Shown piece by piece: positions 44,900 through 56,536 of a stretch of 64,000 bases of DNA. A program made the position numbers and the translations under genes. This DNA is from Mucidula mucida (lineage: Eukaryota > Basidiomycota > Agaricomycetes > Agaricales > Physalacriaceae). A model generated the notes under the pieces. That model worked only from the letters and a program-made list of their open reading frames with translations, did no database searches and had not been told where the DNA came from. Numbering within the stretch: the stretch's first letter is position 1; every line of letters begins with the position of its first letter. The DNA lies in contig JADNYV010000022.1 in the NCBI GenBank assembly GCA_015501055.1, forward strand, positions 62,001 through 126,000, written 5' to 3'.

Positions 44900-47800
44900 A
44901 TGTCAGCTCCCCGCTCGACGAGCAGCACACCCAAAACGTGCCGGTTTTATGCCAAAGGTGACTGTAGGTATGGCGCGAAATGTAAGAACTTGCATTTGGA
45001 TGTACGTGTCCGGCGGCTCTTCACTCTCACTCTGTTATCGACACTGAGTATTGTTCAGCCCTCCGTGGGACTAACGGGGAAAGGCGCTCGTAATGGCTTT
45101 GTTGAGACCAGTGCTCCGAAACCAAGTCCTGCCGAAGATGTCCCTTCGTCGTCCACCTCGCAGCATCCCCCACGGTCTAACAATCGTCATGGATCGCGTT
45201 CGGCGAATCAACAAATGTGTTTTGCCCTGATTCGGAAGGGATCTTGTTCCAAAGGTGCCCAATGTCCGTATTCGCATGACACCAATGCAAGTCCTAGTTC
45301 ATTCTTTGTTTGAATTATACTGAAATCCGTAGTCGCAGACTGTTGCGGCCCGTCGTCTGATTGAGATCAATGAACAACAACATCAGTTCAATGAAGAACA
45401 GCGACAAAGAGACGAGGAAGTGCGTCGTATGGAGGCAGAGCGCGTTATGAGAGAGCGTGTCGAACAAGAGGCAGTTGAGAGTGCCTGGAAAGAATCAGTA
45501 GAATATGCTAGGCAAGCGTCGGCTGAGCAGGAGGAGGCCGAACGTGCCAAACAAGAGGCGGTCGAGCGTGCCAGGCAACTGGAAGAAGCCAAGCGTAGGA
45601 AACAGGAGGAAGCCGAACGCAGAAAGCGGGAGCAAGCTGAGCGTAGAAGACTTGAACGGGAACGACACAAACAGGAACAGGAGCGCCGGAGACGAGAGGC
45701 GGAAGAACGTGCACGTCAAAGAGAAGAGGAACAAAGACGACGAGAGGAAGCCGACCGTATTCGTAGGGAGGCGCAGCAGCGTCGCAAAAGAGAACAAGAA
45801 GAACGAGAGGCGCGCGAGGCAGAGGAGCAGCAGAGGATCATGGCGGCCCAAGCCAAGGAGATCTTGCAACGCGTTGTTTCCGGTTCGATTGTGACTTTCG
45901 GACCTGGTCTGGACATCCAGAACACCATCACTGGCTTTGAGTCTTGCCGAATCGTCGTGAAGGGTCTGCCTCGCGATGTACAGTCCGGCGAGGTGGCCGA
46001 CCTTTTCACTCATCAGGGGCTTGAGCAGGCACAGTTCCATCTAGTTCATGTACGCATGACGCCAGATGGTAAACAAGAGGCCACTGTCGTGACCAACAGT
46101 GATGTCGCTCAGGCGTTGGCGGCTGGTCTCGAGGACCTGGAGTTCAGAAATGAACGACTGTCTTTCGAACTTGGCGTATTCAATGGTACGGGCGGCATGG
46201 GACTTCGGGAACGCAATGCCAATGTACTCGTCATCTCGTGCAGGGCTCCTTCCCTGCGATACGTAGTGGAATACCCCACCATGGAGATGGCGCAGACGAA
46301 AGTCCGTCAGTTGAACGGGCACATCCTTGCTGGACGAAAAGTCAAAGTCGATATGAACCGATGTCCTCCTGGCCGTAACGTACTGAGCTTCCGTCCTAAT
46401 TCCATTGTCATCAATAATCTTCCCGACTTTGCCCAGGATGCTCTCATCATCGAGTTTGCGGAGAGTAGTAGCGTTCGTCGCTTGAAGCCTTTCACCTACA
46501 ATGTGGATTATGCCCTTCTGATGCTTCAGCGGCATGTCGCCGAGCATAAGGAAGGCGAAGCACGAATTGAAGTCACGTCCCGTGGTGACAATGAAGCTGG
46601 GGTCCTTTCAGTTCGTGTGGTCTGCTCATCGTGGGAGGCAGCTAAACATATTTATGACTCTCTTGCCGATCGCGCATTCCCCTTCATTTCAAACGGCAAA
46701 TTCTGGCTCAAACTGGACGACCCCAAGTTCTATACGATTTACATTCCTGCTGGCCAGCATCGTGCCCAACAGTCGATGTGGAAGGAGCTAGAAGAGGGAA
46801 TCAAAGATCGGAAGGCGTGCTCTCTCTTCATCCAAGGTCGCAACCAGCAGGACACTCGTATTCAGGTTTCGGGGTCAAACACCGAAGCGGTTGGTGCTCT
46901 CAAAGTTCGGGTGGAGGGTATCGCTGCTGGTATCCAGATCCAGGGCTGGCACATATCACTTGCTCATCCCAACCCAGAGCTGCAAGAGCTAATAACTGGA
47001 GTCGGCGCATTCCTTCGCATTGATTTCCGGAAACAGGCGCTGAAACTATATGGAACTCCCAAGGCAATTGAACAGGCTACGGTGATCGTTCAAAGAGAAC
47101 TCGAACGTCAACATTCACTGGAATACACAATCCAGTTGAAACCGTTTTCGCTTCGATATTTTGTTCACACCGGTCTACCTGCCATGAAGGAGATTTTTGG
47201 TGATGATTGTATCTCGCTAGACATAGGCACTCGAATGTTGACCGTGAAAGGCGGCGAAGAAGTCAAGCAGCATCTGAACAATCATATCGGACTGTCCACT
47301 AAAAGCCGTCCTCCCGCGCAAGGGGATCATACATGTCCCATATGTTACGATACTGCCACTTCCCCGACGCCTTTGATCTGTGGCCACGTCTACTGTACCG
47401 CGTGTATCCGACACCTGCTTGTCAACGCCAGTGACACCAAGAAGTTCCCGTTGGCGTGTCTAGGCGACGGCGCTACTTGCGGCGAACCCATACCTATTGC
47501 AGTCATTCGAAGGTTCCTTCCTCAAGGACCATTTGACCGACTCCTAGAGATCGCTTTTAGCACATTTCTCGATAAGCATCCGGAGGAGTACAAGTATTGC
47601 AAAACTCCGGATTGCAGTCAAATATATTGCGCGACGAAGTCTTCGCGACCTTCGACTCTTCATTGCCCTTCTTGCTTTTCTAATCTATGCTCCTCGTGTG
47701 GCGAGAACCCTCATGAAGGCATGTCGTGCACAGACGCTCGGATTCGTAACGATCCGAGTGAGCAGGAGCGTCTGAGTGAACGATGGTTAAGGGAGCAAGC

Positions 47801-48411
47801 TGGAGTCAAGCAATGTCCTCGGTGCTCCCGCTTCTTGGAAAAGACTGAAGGCTGTAACCACATGACGTGCCCGTAAGTACACTTCACCCCCACGTAGACT
47901 TTCGACTGACCCGCCATCTGAGATGTGGCGCACATATATGCTGGCGATGTCTTAGTGTCTTTCCGGATGACCGAGCCACCTACGATCACATGCACAGTGT
48001 TCACGGAGGCCTTTACGGCGAAGAACCTCGGAATGTTGAGGTGTCCCAGCTCAGGATCCATTCCAGGGCGTTGACTATCACGAGCAAGCAGAAATTCTGC
48101 GCCTTGCGGCCGAAGAAGCAGAAAGAGCAAGAAACCAGAGACGTGTTGCACCGCAGCCTGCAGCTCCCCGGCCACAGTGGGCTCATTTCGCCGTACACCA
48201 GTATGAAGTTGAACGCAGGGAAAGGGAAATTGCAGAGCGGACTAGACTGAACGCGCTAAGGGCAAGACAACTCGAGGAGGCCCGAGCACGACGCGTTGTA
48301 CAAGAAGAGCAAACGAGACCATTTAACTATCCATATCATCAACCCCAACGCGCCGCGGCCCCTCCTCCGCCTCCAACTCGCCAGGAAAATGGATGGTGCT
48401 CAATAATGTAA
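44900..48411 (+). CDS. CCCH zinc-finger / RRM-like / RBR-type E3 ubiquitin ligase
   Basis: Multidomain protein of about 1117 residues. Exons 44900-45001, 45059-45286, 45339-47872 and 47923-48411. Order: two CCCH fingers (CRFYAKGDCRYGAKCKNLH and CFALIRKGSCSKGAQCPYSH), a long charged coiled coil (about residues 110-260, rich in RRKREEEA repeats), one or two RRM-like folds (CRIVVKGLPRDVQSGEVADL; SIVINNLPDFAQDALIIEF), further structured regions, then RING1 (CPICYDTATSPTPLICGH, CTACIRHLL), IBR (YCKTPDCSQIYCATKS) and RING2 (KQCPRCSRFLEKTEGCNHMTC with CGAHICWRC). The catalytic cysteine of RING2 is within GCNHMTCPCGAHICW. Intron 2 (45287-45338) has a GCAAGT donor. A base seems lost near 48040, after which a charged coil and a Pro-rich tail follow. 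By inference an RNA-associated ubiquitin ligase. Confidence 0.88.
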
Positions 48412-48739
48412 GTCAGGGATTGTAGCCAAGCGCAACTGTATAATCACTGTTTCCTGTCTTGTATTAACTGTAACTGGTGTCTATGTTCCTTGTACGTCAG
48501 GACCGGCTGTGTTGTCCTTCTTTGAATCTTTCCTGTAACAAGTCAATATTAATTCTCTCTATCGTATCGGGAATTTTAGCTTCGCTTCTTACCATCAAGA
48601 TGGCCGGCGTCGAATGCCACCCGATTGACTGATGCATATGCTAGTTTGTGATTGACTGATGTCCAAGGCACTGCAAGGCATGAGATCTTAGAGATGCGAG
48701 TAAACGGTGTTTCCCATTCCTCTTCATCAACATCTCACC
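48412..48739. other. Intergenic region
   Basis: Spacer between the RBR ligase gene and WW-domain gene 1. No coding exon is supported. Confidence 0.4.
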
Positions 48740-50588
48740 ATGAATATGGAGTCTTCAAACACCAGCTCCAGATCTCGTACCAGTACAGGCGCTACTATTG
48801 CCGTTGTAACGTGAGTCTAGTACTGCTATGTTATGGCTCTTGTTGTATTGGTTGACCTAATATGTATCACAGCCCGGATACAATAGCATTATCCCTCAAA
48901 TCTCCTGCATTTGCATCGCCTTCCTTTGCAATCCCCGATGAATGGCAACCATATGTCCATCCCCAAGGATGGGTATACTTTGTGAATCGAGCACGGAAGA
49001 TCATCACTGAGCATGACATACGCGACGTGGATGTCAGACAAAAAATTGAAGTCCATTCACAAGAATACCCACCCGAGACCCTTGATGAGGACATGGAAGT
49101 GCAACTTCACGAGTCATTCATCTCGTTGTCAATCATCGCCACTGTATCGCGTCTTACCGAGTTGAAGACGTCAAAAATGCTTCAGTGGATGAATGCAATT
49201 TTCATCAGTGTGAGTTCACTTTCATATTGTTCCATTCAAGATTGTTCAAAGCGCCTCAGTGAATCGGCAACGACGGCTATACTGGAATTTCCTGTGGAGG
49301 TTCCCTTCCCATATCGAACATTGTCCAGAACGCGCTGTCAAGGATGCTTCGGATGCGCTGACATGGTTCTACGTGAGTTATGATCTTTAACGGTGTAATT
49401 ACTATACAGAACCTCATCACAATTAATAGACCGATAATCTTATTTCCGGTCGAGCAAGCACCGTTCCGTTCTCTAAAGAGGAATGCGACGAACTGCGTAG
49501 TCTTCTCCAGGAGCTAACCCGTACGACGTTTTCAGCAAAGACGAAGTTGCGAACTGACATTGACCTCAGCGCAACAATCTGTAGCCAAGGTGCACTTTCT
49601 AGCGTGGCTCTTGCGCGAAGTCTGTAGCTTTCGCAATGCCGAGGATTATGGTCTCCATACGGAGAAGGACCTCAGGCGTATCAAACAGGAAAGGAAACAA
49701 CCCGACCTTTCGGCCTCAGACCCGACAGTCATGTTGCCTACCATTTTCCCTGTGTTTTCCTGCCTCATCACTATACTCTTCTTTGGGATACCGCGAAGCT
49801 ACCTCATTCACATTAAACGGTCACTTGAGTATAGAGGTCGCTTGAATAACATGCAGCAGACTTGGGAAGCATATATAACGCGCCTTACTCGGGAATACTC
49901 TCATTTTCTTCTCATTGTAAGTTATTTGTGTGGCTTTCCTCTAAACTATAACGGTACTAATTGCTTGACTTGTGCAGTCTACGGTACTCCTTTCGTAAGT
50001 CGCAAACCTGAATCGGTATTTTGTTGCTGAGGCTAGCTCAAAAGCGCAACGGTCAGTTTTCTAGCTGTGCCAAATGTCTCGCGGGGAAGTCAGATGGCTT
50101 CCATCATTTCCGTGTTCTCCTCGTTGGGGAGCATCGTGCTCGGCGTATTCTCGATCTGGAGACATCAAGGGAGCACGAAGAGAACCGATTCTGTCAGTAT
50201 GCGTCTTCATACCGTGAGCTCTATTGACTAAGTATCTCTTCAGTATGCGTATATGCGCAATGCACGGCACGGCTGGCTTGGAATATACGGGCATGCAATA
50301 TTGTTGAGTCTTCCAGCTGCTTTGCTTGTGTGGTCTATCATCGCATTCATGGTATCCATAATGGTGTATACCGCGAGTGATGTTGCGAGTGATAGCCCAC
50401 TGGTTCGCGCATCATCCTGGATATCGCTTGCCTTGTTCTTGATTATCATTGTTGCTGTTGGATTCGCAGTTCATTCTCTTTCTCTAATGTGGACATTCCA
50501 GCCAACGGATTTTGGACTCCGGGCGAGGTTGCGTTGGTTCTTTCGCAGAGTGATTCCGCTTAGCAGATCCACGGCGACGCTAGTTTAA
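48740..50588 (+). CDS. WW-domain membrane protein, tandem copy 1
   Basis: Member of a basidiomycete family with an N-terminal WW-like domain and C-terminal membrane helices. Eight exons (48740-48810, 48873-49209, 49260-49372, 49430-49520, 49570-49916, 49978-49994, 50045-50192, 50244-50588). The WW-like domain is IPDEWQPYVHPQGWVYFVN. Conserved family blocks follow: VVNHRHCIASYRVEDV, RLYWNFLWRFPSHIE, LTWFYTDNLISG, VAKVHFLAWLLREVC, REYSHFLLISTVLLSATVSF, SSLGSIVLGVFSIWRH. Four or so hydrophobic helices lie at the end (LLSLPAALLVWSIIAFMVSI, ISLALFLIIIVAVGFAVHS). One base seems lost near 49121; restoring it gives 1470 nt, 489 residues. Function unknown. Confidence 0.78.
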
Positions 50589-51800
50589 TCTTGCTAGATA
50601 GGTCTCTGCTTAGTCGCCCGTGCCATCTCTACTGGTTATTCGAGCGCTGTTGTTGTACAGTACCATTATACTATTACCCGCTTACCCCGACATCAACATA
50701 CAATCTTCTTCTCTGGAAGGAGAAACAGCCTCCTATGTGACTGCATTCAATGGACCTGTCTCTTCTTAGACGCCGAATCCGCAAGCGCGGGTTACAGCGC
50801 GGGCTACGTTGACGCCCAGAATCGCCATTGAACCCTATTCGCCATGTCGAGAACTTTGGGGAGCGCGATCGAGGAGGCGAAGAGTATTGTCAAGGTTTCG
50901 CCATTGGATCACGATGGGGCAACGTTCAATGGCTGTCTGATAAATCACTACGGAGATATTTCAAACATGCATCCAATGCATCTCTGAGCGCATGGAAGGA
51001 ACAATGACTGCCGCAATGTTGAGCGTTGGCTTTAATGTGCTCTGGGTACAAATGGTACGCAGTTCCTGGTATGTTTCATCCTCAAGTTGGCTAGACGGCA
51101 CTCCTACGTTGTACGTGTTACATGCAGTTTTCCTGGATGTGTGGCGTCGAATGACGCATCCGAGTAGATATGTTGATGTCCTTCGTCATTCCTCGTGATC
51201 GACAAAGCATAGGCAGCATGGGAGGTATGTTCTGGGGTTGCGTCGACAATGAAGACGCTCTCGACGGTGACGGTGATGAGCAGCCTATCCTTTGTTTCAT
51301 CAACGGAGGCATTGTAGACGCTCCACCAGATCTCGCAACGTATCTTGGTCGAGTGTTCTATCGTCTAAGCTTCCCGCACAAAATACTGGAGCGCTAAAGG
51401 TAGTCAGGCCTTTTCCATTGTCACTTATCCACCGCCTACTAGCACCGACTTAGATTCCTCGTCGGATTCCCAACTCGGGGAATGATCCGTGTCTTCGGTG
51501 ATGGCGGTTGGTACGTACCCTTTGTCGTCGCGGACATGGCTCTCACCGGCCAAAAGGGCTTGTGGTAGCGCTGTTGCGGCGTCCTCTTGATAACGCCGAG
51601 TGCAGACGAAATGAGGAGGGAACCGTACAGAAAATGCAGACGGGTTTGTAGTGACTGCACCAAAGCGTATATGGGGATCGATCCAGAAGATGAGACGAAG
51701 TGCATATCTAGTAGAGTAGCAGTTCGAAACGTGCATCCATATATGAAGACTCCGGCGCTTCTGGGTGATTCATGACGGATAGATCATTGAGTTCTTTTTC
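50589..51800. other. Unresolved region between the two WW-domain genes
   Basis: Several open segments occur (for example 50846-50980 and 51170-51397 on +, with GDGDEQPILCFINGG; and 51425-51736 on -). None joins into a model I can defend or shows a known family. It could hold a small unknown gene or a decayed third copy. Confidence 0.3.
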
Positions 51801-54396
51801 ATGACAACTCTAAGTCACCAGGATCAAGCGTGGGTCTACATACTCAAGAGCGCTCTGAAATCTATCTACAGCGATACTTTGAGCGCCCGGATCAGCCGTA
51901 CCCTGAATGTACAGCACTGCCGTATGCCGTCTGCATTTTCCTCGGTTACATTACCTGTGAGTTACCTCCATTGCTAGAGAGCTCTGCTGATGTCTCCCCT
52001 TCTCAAGCATCTCCAGGATGGCGTTGATTTGGCTTCAATCTCTTCCCGCCGAGGACGACATCACGACACATTCGTGGCTCGCGTTATATCGAGTATCCGA
52101 AAGATAGTCGCAAGGCTGTTATGGGTCCTGCGCTGCCGTGTTTATTGGACGCAACGACAACATGTCCAAGAGATGAAGAGCGATCCTGCGCCAGTTGAAA
52201 CGCAACTTGCTTCGGGGCGGCACAGCTGTTACATGAATGCGCCAGTTCATGAAAAGCCACCGAGGTCCTATACCCTCATGTCCCTACACGACGCCCCTAC
52301 ACAGCTTACGGCGGGATTGGTAGCGGAGGAGCGTCACGAGCAATCGATACCTGTCGATTCAGCAGAAAGTCGTCCACTGTCACATGACACCATTCGAACT
52401 ACCTGTCCATCCGACCAATGCGCTGCTGCGTCCTCGACGAAGAGTCTTTCAGAAAAGTCACTTTTCTCCTCGGATATTGGACCGCTGTTCTATCCAGTCG
52501 CTCCGACACACTTTGAACGATATCTGAGGCCTTTCGTTGTGTACGTTCTCGCGTTAATTTGGCTCTCAGCTGGATTTACGGCGACATAGGCCAAACACAT
52601 TCATATCATGTACAATTCCTCGCGCCACAGTGGAGTTTTCTAGTCGGTACGTGTTCGCTTTGATTCAAAGAGCTCCGCTGAATAGTGTGAAGACAATTAC
52701 CTCCGGAATGGGAGTGTTTTTCACACCCAGAAGGCGCCTCTTACTTTCGCTGTCAACATGAGGTGCGACTAGACTTCCTTGTAGCGCTCTTGCCTCCTTA
52801 CGCTACACGTCTCAGCTCTTCACAGTGTTTACTGACGCACACCCGGATCGACAAGACATCCATATGTTTCTAGAGGAGCGTATACTCGAGATAGTATCTT
52901 ACATATCACTTGAAAAGAGGCACTCAGACCTTGCTTCGATAGCGTTTGATCCTCAGAACGTCGACCTTGTACTCGACGTCACCTCGAATGGTGAAGGGGA
53001 AAACGTCTGCGGATATTACCTTGTCTATCATAAAACGCGGGCGGTGTTTTGGTTAGACGATTTTGACGCATCGGGGACCCTCTGGTCTCAGGAAAATGGT
53101 GTGGAGTCCATGGATCATATACGTACGTCCTCACCAAATCGTTGATTGAAGAGGCGACTGAATTATGATCATTCAGAGCACGAGATTCAATCAGAATACT
53201 GGCTGCATTGCTCTTACTTCCCTGCGGCTCTGAATCTAACACGGGATATCATACAGGAATTGCGGGATATCCTGTTACATGCGATTGGAGGTAGACCAGT
53301 CCTTCTTATCCTGCGCTCATTCTCATTTCATTCTGTTACATAGACACTCTGATCTCACCAACCGCCATATCACAATTTTCAAACGATGATCTATGCGCGA
53401 TGCTTGGACTCCTAGACGTCCCTCTTCGCGATACTCTAGAAATGCGCAACCATGGCTTATCCCGGATCGTCTACGTGCTTCTAAAAATGTTTGGTTCGTT
53501 CCGCCCATTCTCCTCTTAAATCTCATCTACTTACTCTTTTAACAGCACATGAGCGATTCATCCATTTTCACGGTCAACCAGCCGCCCGCCTAGATCTTGG
53601 AGTGTCGGTGTATGATAAGCACGCAAAGCGTACTCATTCCCTACTCTTTGGAATCGTAAGATGTCTCCTTTTCAACGCACCGTATGTGCAACTCCGCGAG
53701 ATCCAAAACATCCTTATGGGAATCGACGGTATAGTGTCACCTCGGCCGTGGAAGGAATTCATGTCGAGATTGCGCAAAGACTGGAACGAGGTGACGATTT
53801 ATGTGAGGCTATTCCTGATCCCATCATGGTGCGCGAATCCTGATTGAAACCAGTCTACCCTGCTCGTCAATGCGAACGTGGGATTCCTGGCGATACAGTC
53901 GGTGGACGAAACGAATCAAGGGGGGAACTCGCCTGTGCGGATACCCATCTACATATCGATGATATCGGCGCTTGGAAGTGTGCTATTCTCTCTACTGCTT
54001 CTTCGACATACGAAGCGCAAGGCGACTGTGTTGAGTTCCCATGCTGTGCGGGACCTTGAAGGGACTGTACGTCGCGTCTTCCCGTCCTGCGACTACTGTT
54101 TCAACCATTCAATTCGTTCCTCAGCAATCATTTCTTCGGGGGAATGAACAGCTGGCTGTACTGTATAGCCTGCCATACGGATTGATGATGTGGAGGTAAG
54201 TCCCGAACTTTTCGGATACTTTGTTGTACATGATTTGCTTATCTCTTGTCAAAGCGTCGTAGAATTCATCGTCGGATTCCTCACTATGTGCTTGTGGAAC
54301 ACGGCGTGCCTGACAAGGGTTGTTACAGGCGTGTTTGGAGGTCTCCTCGCTTGTTTGATCGCATTTCACGTTTGGTTTTTTGGATGGAAATGGTGA
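51801..54396 (+). CDS. WW-domain membrane protein, tandem copy 2
   Basis: Longer paralogue of the gene at 48740. Eleven exons (51801-51956, 52008-52540, 52590-52646, 52693-52762, 52816-53122, 53177-53290, 53344-53493, 53546-53802, 53854-54045, 54125-54195, 54255-54396) sum to 2049 nt in frame, 682 residues. After a long variable N-terminus comes the WW-like domain QLPPEWECFSHPEGASYFRC, then VCGYYLVYHKTRAVFWLDDF, HEIQSEYWLHCSYFP, FAHERFIHFHGQPAARLD, HSLLFGIVRCLLFNAPYV and SPRPWKEFMSRLRKDWNEV. Membrane helices follow: STLLVNANVGFLAIQ, IYISMISALGSVLFSLLLL, VEFIVGFLTMCLWN and GLLACLIAFHVWFFGW. The WW fold normally binds Pro-rich peptides; here Trp and Pro positions are partly kept. The family's role is unknown. 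Confidence 0.82.
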
Positions 54397-54488
54397 TAGA
54401 TTTATGTTTCAACGCGAAGAAGACCGACTTAGGCGCGCCTGGAAGCTATACAAAGTTATTTATGATTGATTCATACCACATGTCACGG

Positions 54489-54495
54489 TATAAAA
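54489..54495 (+). promoter_or_regulatory. TATA box
   Basis: TATAAAA lies 51 bp before the ATG at 54546. Confidence 0.5.
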
Positions 54496-54545
54496 CGGTT
54501 GAGGGTTTCCGTACGCAGTCACTACATAGCGCTTGAACCTCCACC

Positions 54546-55084
54546 ATGACCAGGTGCGTCCTGAAGTCGTCTTGACGGCCAACGACGACTGAACACCCGT
54601 GCAGCGTCACCGACGAACCTACGATTAACAAGTCCTTAGAGGATATTGAGGAGAAGAAGGTGAACACAGCTTCAGGTAAGACCTTGACATCGTTACATGC
54701 TAGTCAAAGATTTACCAGCGCGGTAGACCCGTTCTTGGACGATGAATCTGAAGACGATAAATGGCCCACCCAAGAGGAGATAGAGTATGATGTCGACTCA
54801 GAAACGATATACTTGTTACTGAAAGATGCTATAGAGAAGACGGAGGTGATAGAGGTAGAGAGTACGACAACTACGTTCGCACTGGCACAAAGGGTTCAGC
54901 TACTGCCACGAACAAACCCTCTGGCGTCAAGAACGGTACATCGGTCAAGACTAGCACCTCCTCTACCAGTAGTACTAGTAAGCCGACAAATGCGTCTGGT
55001 GCTGCAAAGCCGTCTAACACATCCAAGCCGTCAAGCGCTAAAGGAGCTACGCCAGGAGGACGGGTTGTTAGCTCGAAGGCATAG
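54546..55084 (+). CDS. Small acidic then Ser/Thr/Lys-rich protein, unknown function
   Basis: Not recognised. Exon 1 is eight bases (ATG ACC AG, 54546-54553), intron 54554-54604, exon 2 54605-55084. The first part is acidic (VDPFLDDESEDDKWPTQEE, then YDVDSETIYLLLKDAIEK). The second is a low-complexity Ser/Thr/Lys stretch (KPSGVKNGTSVKTSTSST, then AAKPSNTSKPSSAKGATPGG). The two parts lie in different frames; one lost base near 54885 would join them into 489 nt, 162 residues. A TATA box supports transcription. A degenerate piece of the second part recurs downstream at 55278-55525. Confidence 0.5.
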
Positions 55085-55277
55085 AAACGTTTCTTGTACT
55101 TTCCGTTAACGACCGTATCCAATGTAATTCCATCTCGTACCACGACAATGGTGTGGGAAAATACAATCTGAAATGCATGTGTGCTGCTTAACTTGGTATT
55201 CGATCTACTTGGGCGAAAGTCAGCATCATTCACTAGCGTGGAAGTAATGGGAAAGTAGGATTCAATTCGTACGCACA

Positions 55278-55525
55278 GTGAACTTGGCACTGAGTGTATG
55301 TAGAACAACACCCTGCGGGAGAGCTGCAAACAACTTTGTGAGGAGCGGCAAAGATGTGCGCTCCAATTCTACCACGAAGCCTAGAGTCCCGCAAGGGAAA
55401 CCCTCTGGCGTCAAGAGTTCTGTTCAGACTGACAGCACGTCTTCCCGTACGCCACTAGATACGCCTAGTCTCAAAAGCCGTCTAACAATTTAAGCGGACA
55501 AGGCTGCCAAGCGCCCAAAAAAGAA
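55278..55525 (+). pseudogene. Degenerate partial copy of the Ser/Thr-rich protein gene
   Basis: AAACCCTCTGGCGTCAAGA at 55398-55416 is identical to 54914-54932. The translated neighbourhood (GKPSGVKSSVQTDSTSSR) resembles the upstream gene (NKPSGVKNGTSVKTSTSS). Further on, an AAAGCCGTCTAACA word is shared. The frame is interrupted by a stop after LKSRLTI and resumes as a basic KAAKRPKKK ending. There is no start or clear exon structure. Confidence 0.4.
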
Positions 55526-55598
55526 GTAAATGTGTAGCATCGTATGTTACATCATGAAGATTCAGCTATGTTGTATTTGAGGATATGCAATAGACGCG

Positions 55599-56012
55599 TT
55601 ATTTGTACTCACTGAGTGGTTTCCCAACAGATTTCCCTTCTATCCACTTGTATTTCAGTCCACCCCGAATTTGCTCTGCTCGGGGGCTCACGCGAACGCC
55701 TGCAAGTAAGATGAATATACTGGTGCTGACAAGTACGATGCACAGACCTCTCCAGTACTTGTAGCCCCAAGCCTTTCCGTGATTCCCGTCATCCTTGAAG
55801 CGCGCGCGCGTTATGGACCACCAGCATTCACCAATTCCCTTTTCCGACCATCGTATTTGGTGCACAATTTTGTTCTCGACGTTGGCATGTCGCGACAGTA
55901 CCTGGTATAGATTGCCTGGGCCTGTCTTGAGGGCAGGAGGGATATCCTTTGGCAGGGCCTTCTGTATCGCGGCCGCAATGTCCAAGTTGAGGCGCGCGAA
56001 TGTTGGGAACAT
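55599..56012 (-). CDS. Mitochondrial small ribosomal subunit protein mS34-like
   Basis: Two exons (55748-56012, 55599-55699) separated by a 48-nt intron give 366 nt, 121 residues. The C-terminal half WWSITRARFKDDGNHGKAWGY matches the YWRLTRVRPD...DHGKAWG signature of MRPS34, followed by GVRVSPRAEQIRGGLKYKWI. The protein is basic, as expected for a mitoribosomal protein. The start codon is 48 bp from that of GatC on the other strand, so the two share a promoter; both serve mitochondrial translation, which supports the call. The N-terminus (MFPTFARLNLDIAAAIQKAL) is plausible as a short targeting sequence. Confidence 0.7.
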   Translation of the reverse strand: MFPTFARLNLDIAAAIQKALPKDIPPALKTGPGNLYQVLSRHANVENKIVHQIRWSEKGIGECWWSITRARFKDDGNHGKAWGYKYWRGLCIVLVSTSIFILLAGVRVSPRAEQIRGGLKYKWIEGKSVGKPLSEYK

Positions 56013-56060
56013 GACGGACGGAAACCGAATTATTAATTTTTCTCACAGTCTCCGATCATC

Positions 56061-56478
56061 ATGCTTGCCCTCCGACGTCTTGCCCGGCTCAAGAGCACTC
56101 TCGCAGCCGCTGTCGACGAGTGCGGCGTGCCACTGCGTCCGACCTGGTCTGTCAATGAGCTGCTCTCTTCGTACCCGAAGCCGATCCTCTCGGACGACGC
56201 GTTGGTCCGACTACACCAGCTGTCGGCGCTGATACCGCCTAAAGAGGGCTCATCGGAATTTCGCAAGCTCAAGGCGGAGATGGAGGACCTCGTGAAGCTT
56301 GTGGAGGCAGTCAAGCTGGTCAACACGAACGGCGTCCAAGTTGGTCAAGGGCTCGAGACAAAGTTTTCCGCGACCGCGACGGCGCTGCCAGAAACGGGTC
56401 CGTCAGGTCGCTCGCTCATGAAGCATGCGCTCGGACGAAGGATGGTTCTACGTTGTCGAATCGGACAGACAGCGATAA
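56061..56478 (+). CDS. gatC: Glutamyl-tRNA(Gln) amidotransferase subunit C, mitochondrial
   Basis: Small subunit of the GatCAB-type complex that converts Glu-tRNA(Gln) to Gln-tRNA(Gln) in mitochondria. The body reads PILSDDALVRLHQLSALIPP then SSEFRKLKAEMEDLVKLVEA, the GatC helical pair. The N-terminus MLALRRLARLKSTLAAAV looks like a mitochondrial presequence. The expected C-terminus SDEGWFYVVESDRQR lies in a neighbouring frame after KHA, so one base appears gained near 56431. Removing it gives 417 nt, 138 residues, ending at TAA 56476-56478. Read as it stands the frame continues to 56522 with an unrelated tail. It is convergent with dUTPase, 58 bp between stops. Confidence 0.8.
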
Positions 56479-56536
56479 AGGTGTGTGTGGCAATACAGTT
56501 GCGGTATATATACAGTCAATAACTGGTTACAAGAAA

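Noticed and set aside
45495..46040. Antisense open frames opposite the RBR ligase coiled coil
   Set aside because: They arise from the repetitive Glu/Arg codons of the plus-strand coil.
54871..55329. Minus-strand open frame of 152 codons opposite the Ser/Thr-rich gene
   Set aside because: The plus strand has a TATA box, a start and an intron; the minus frame is a shadow of Ser/Thr codons.
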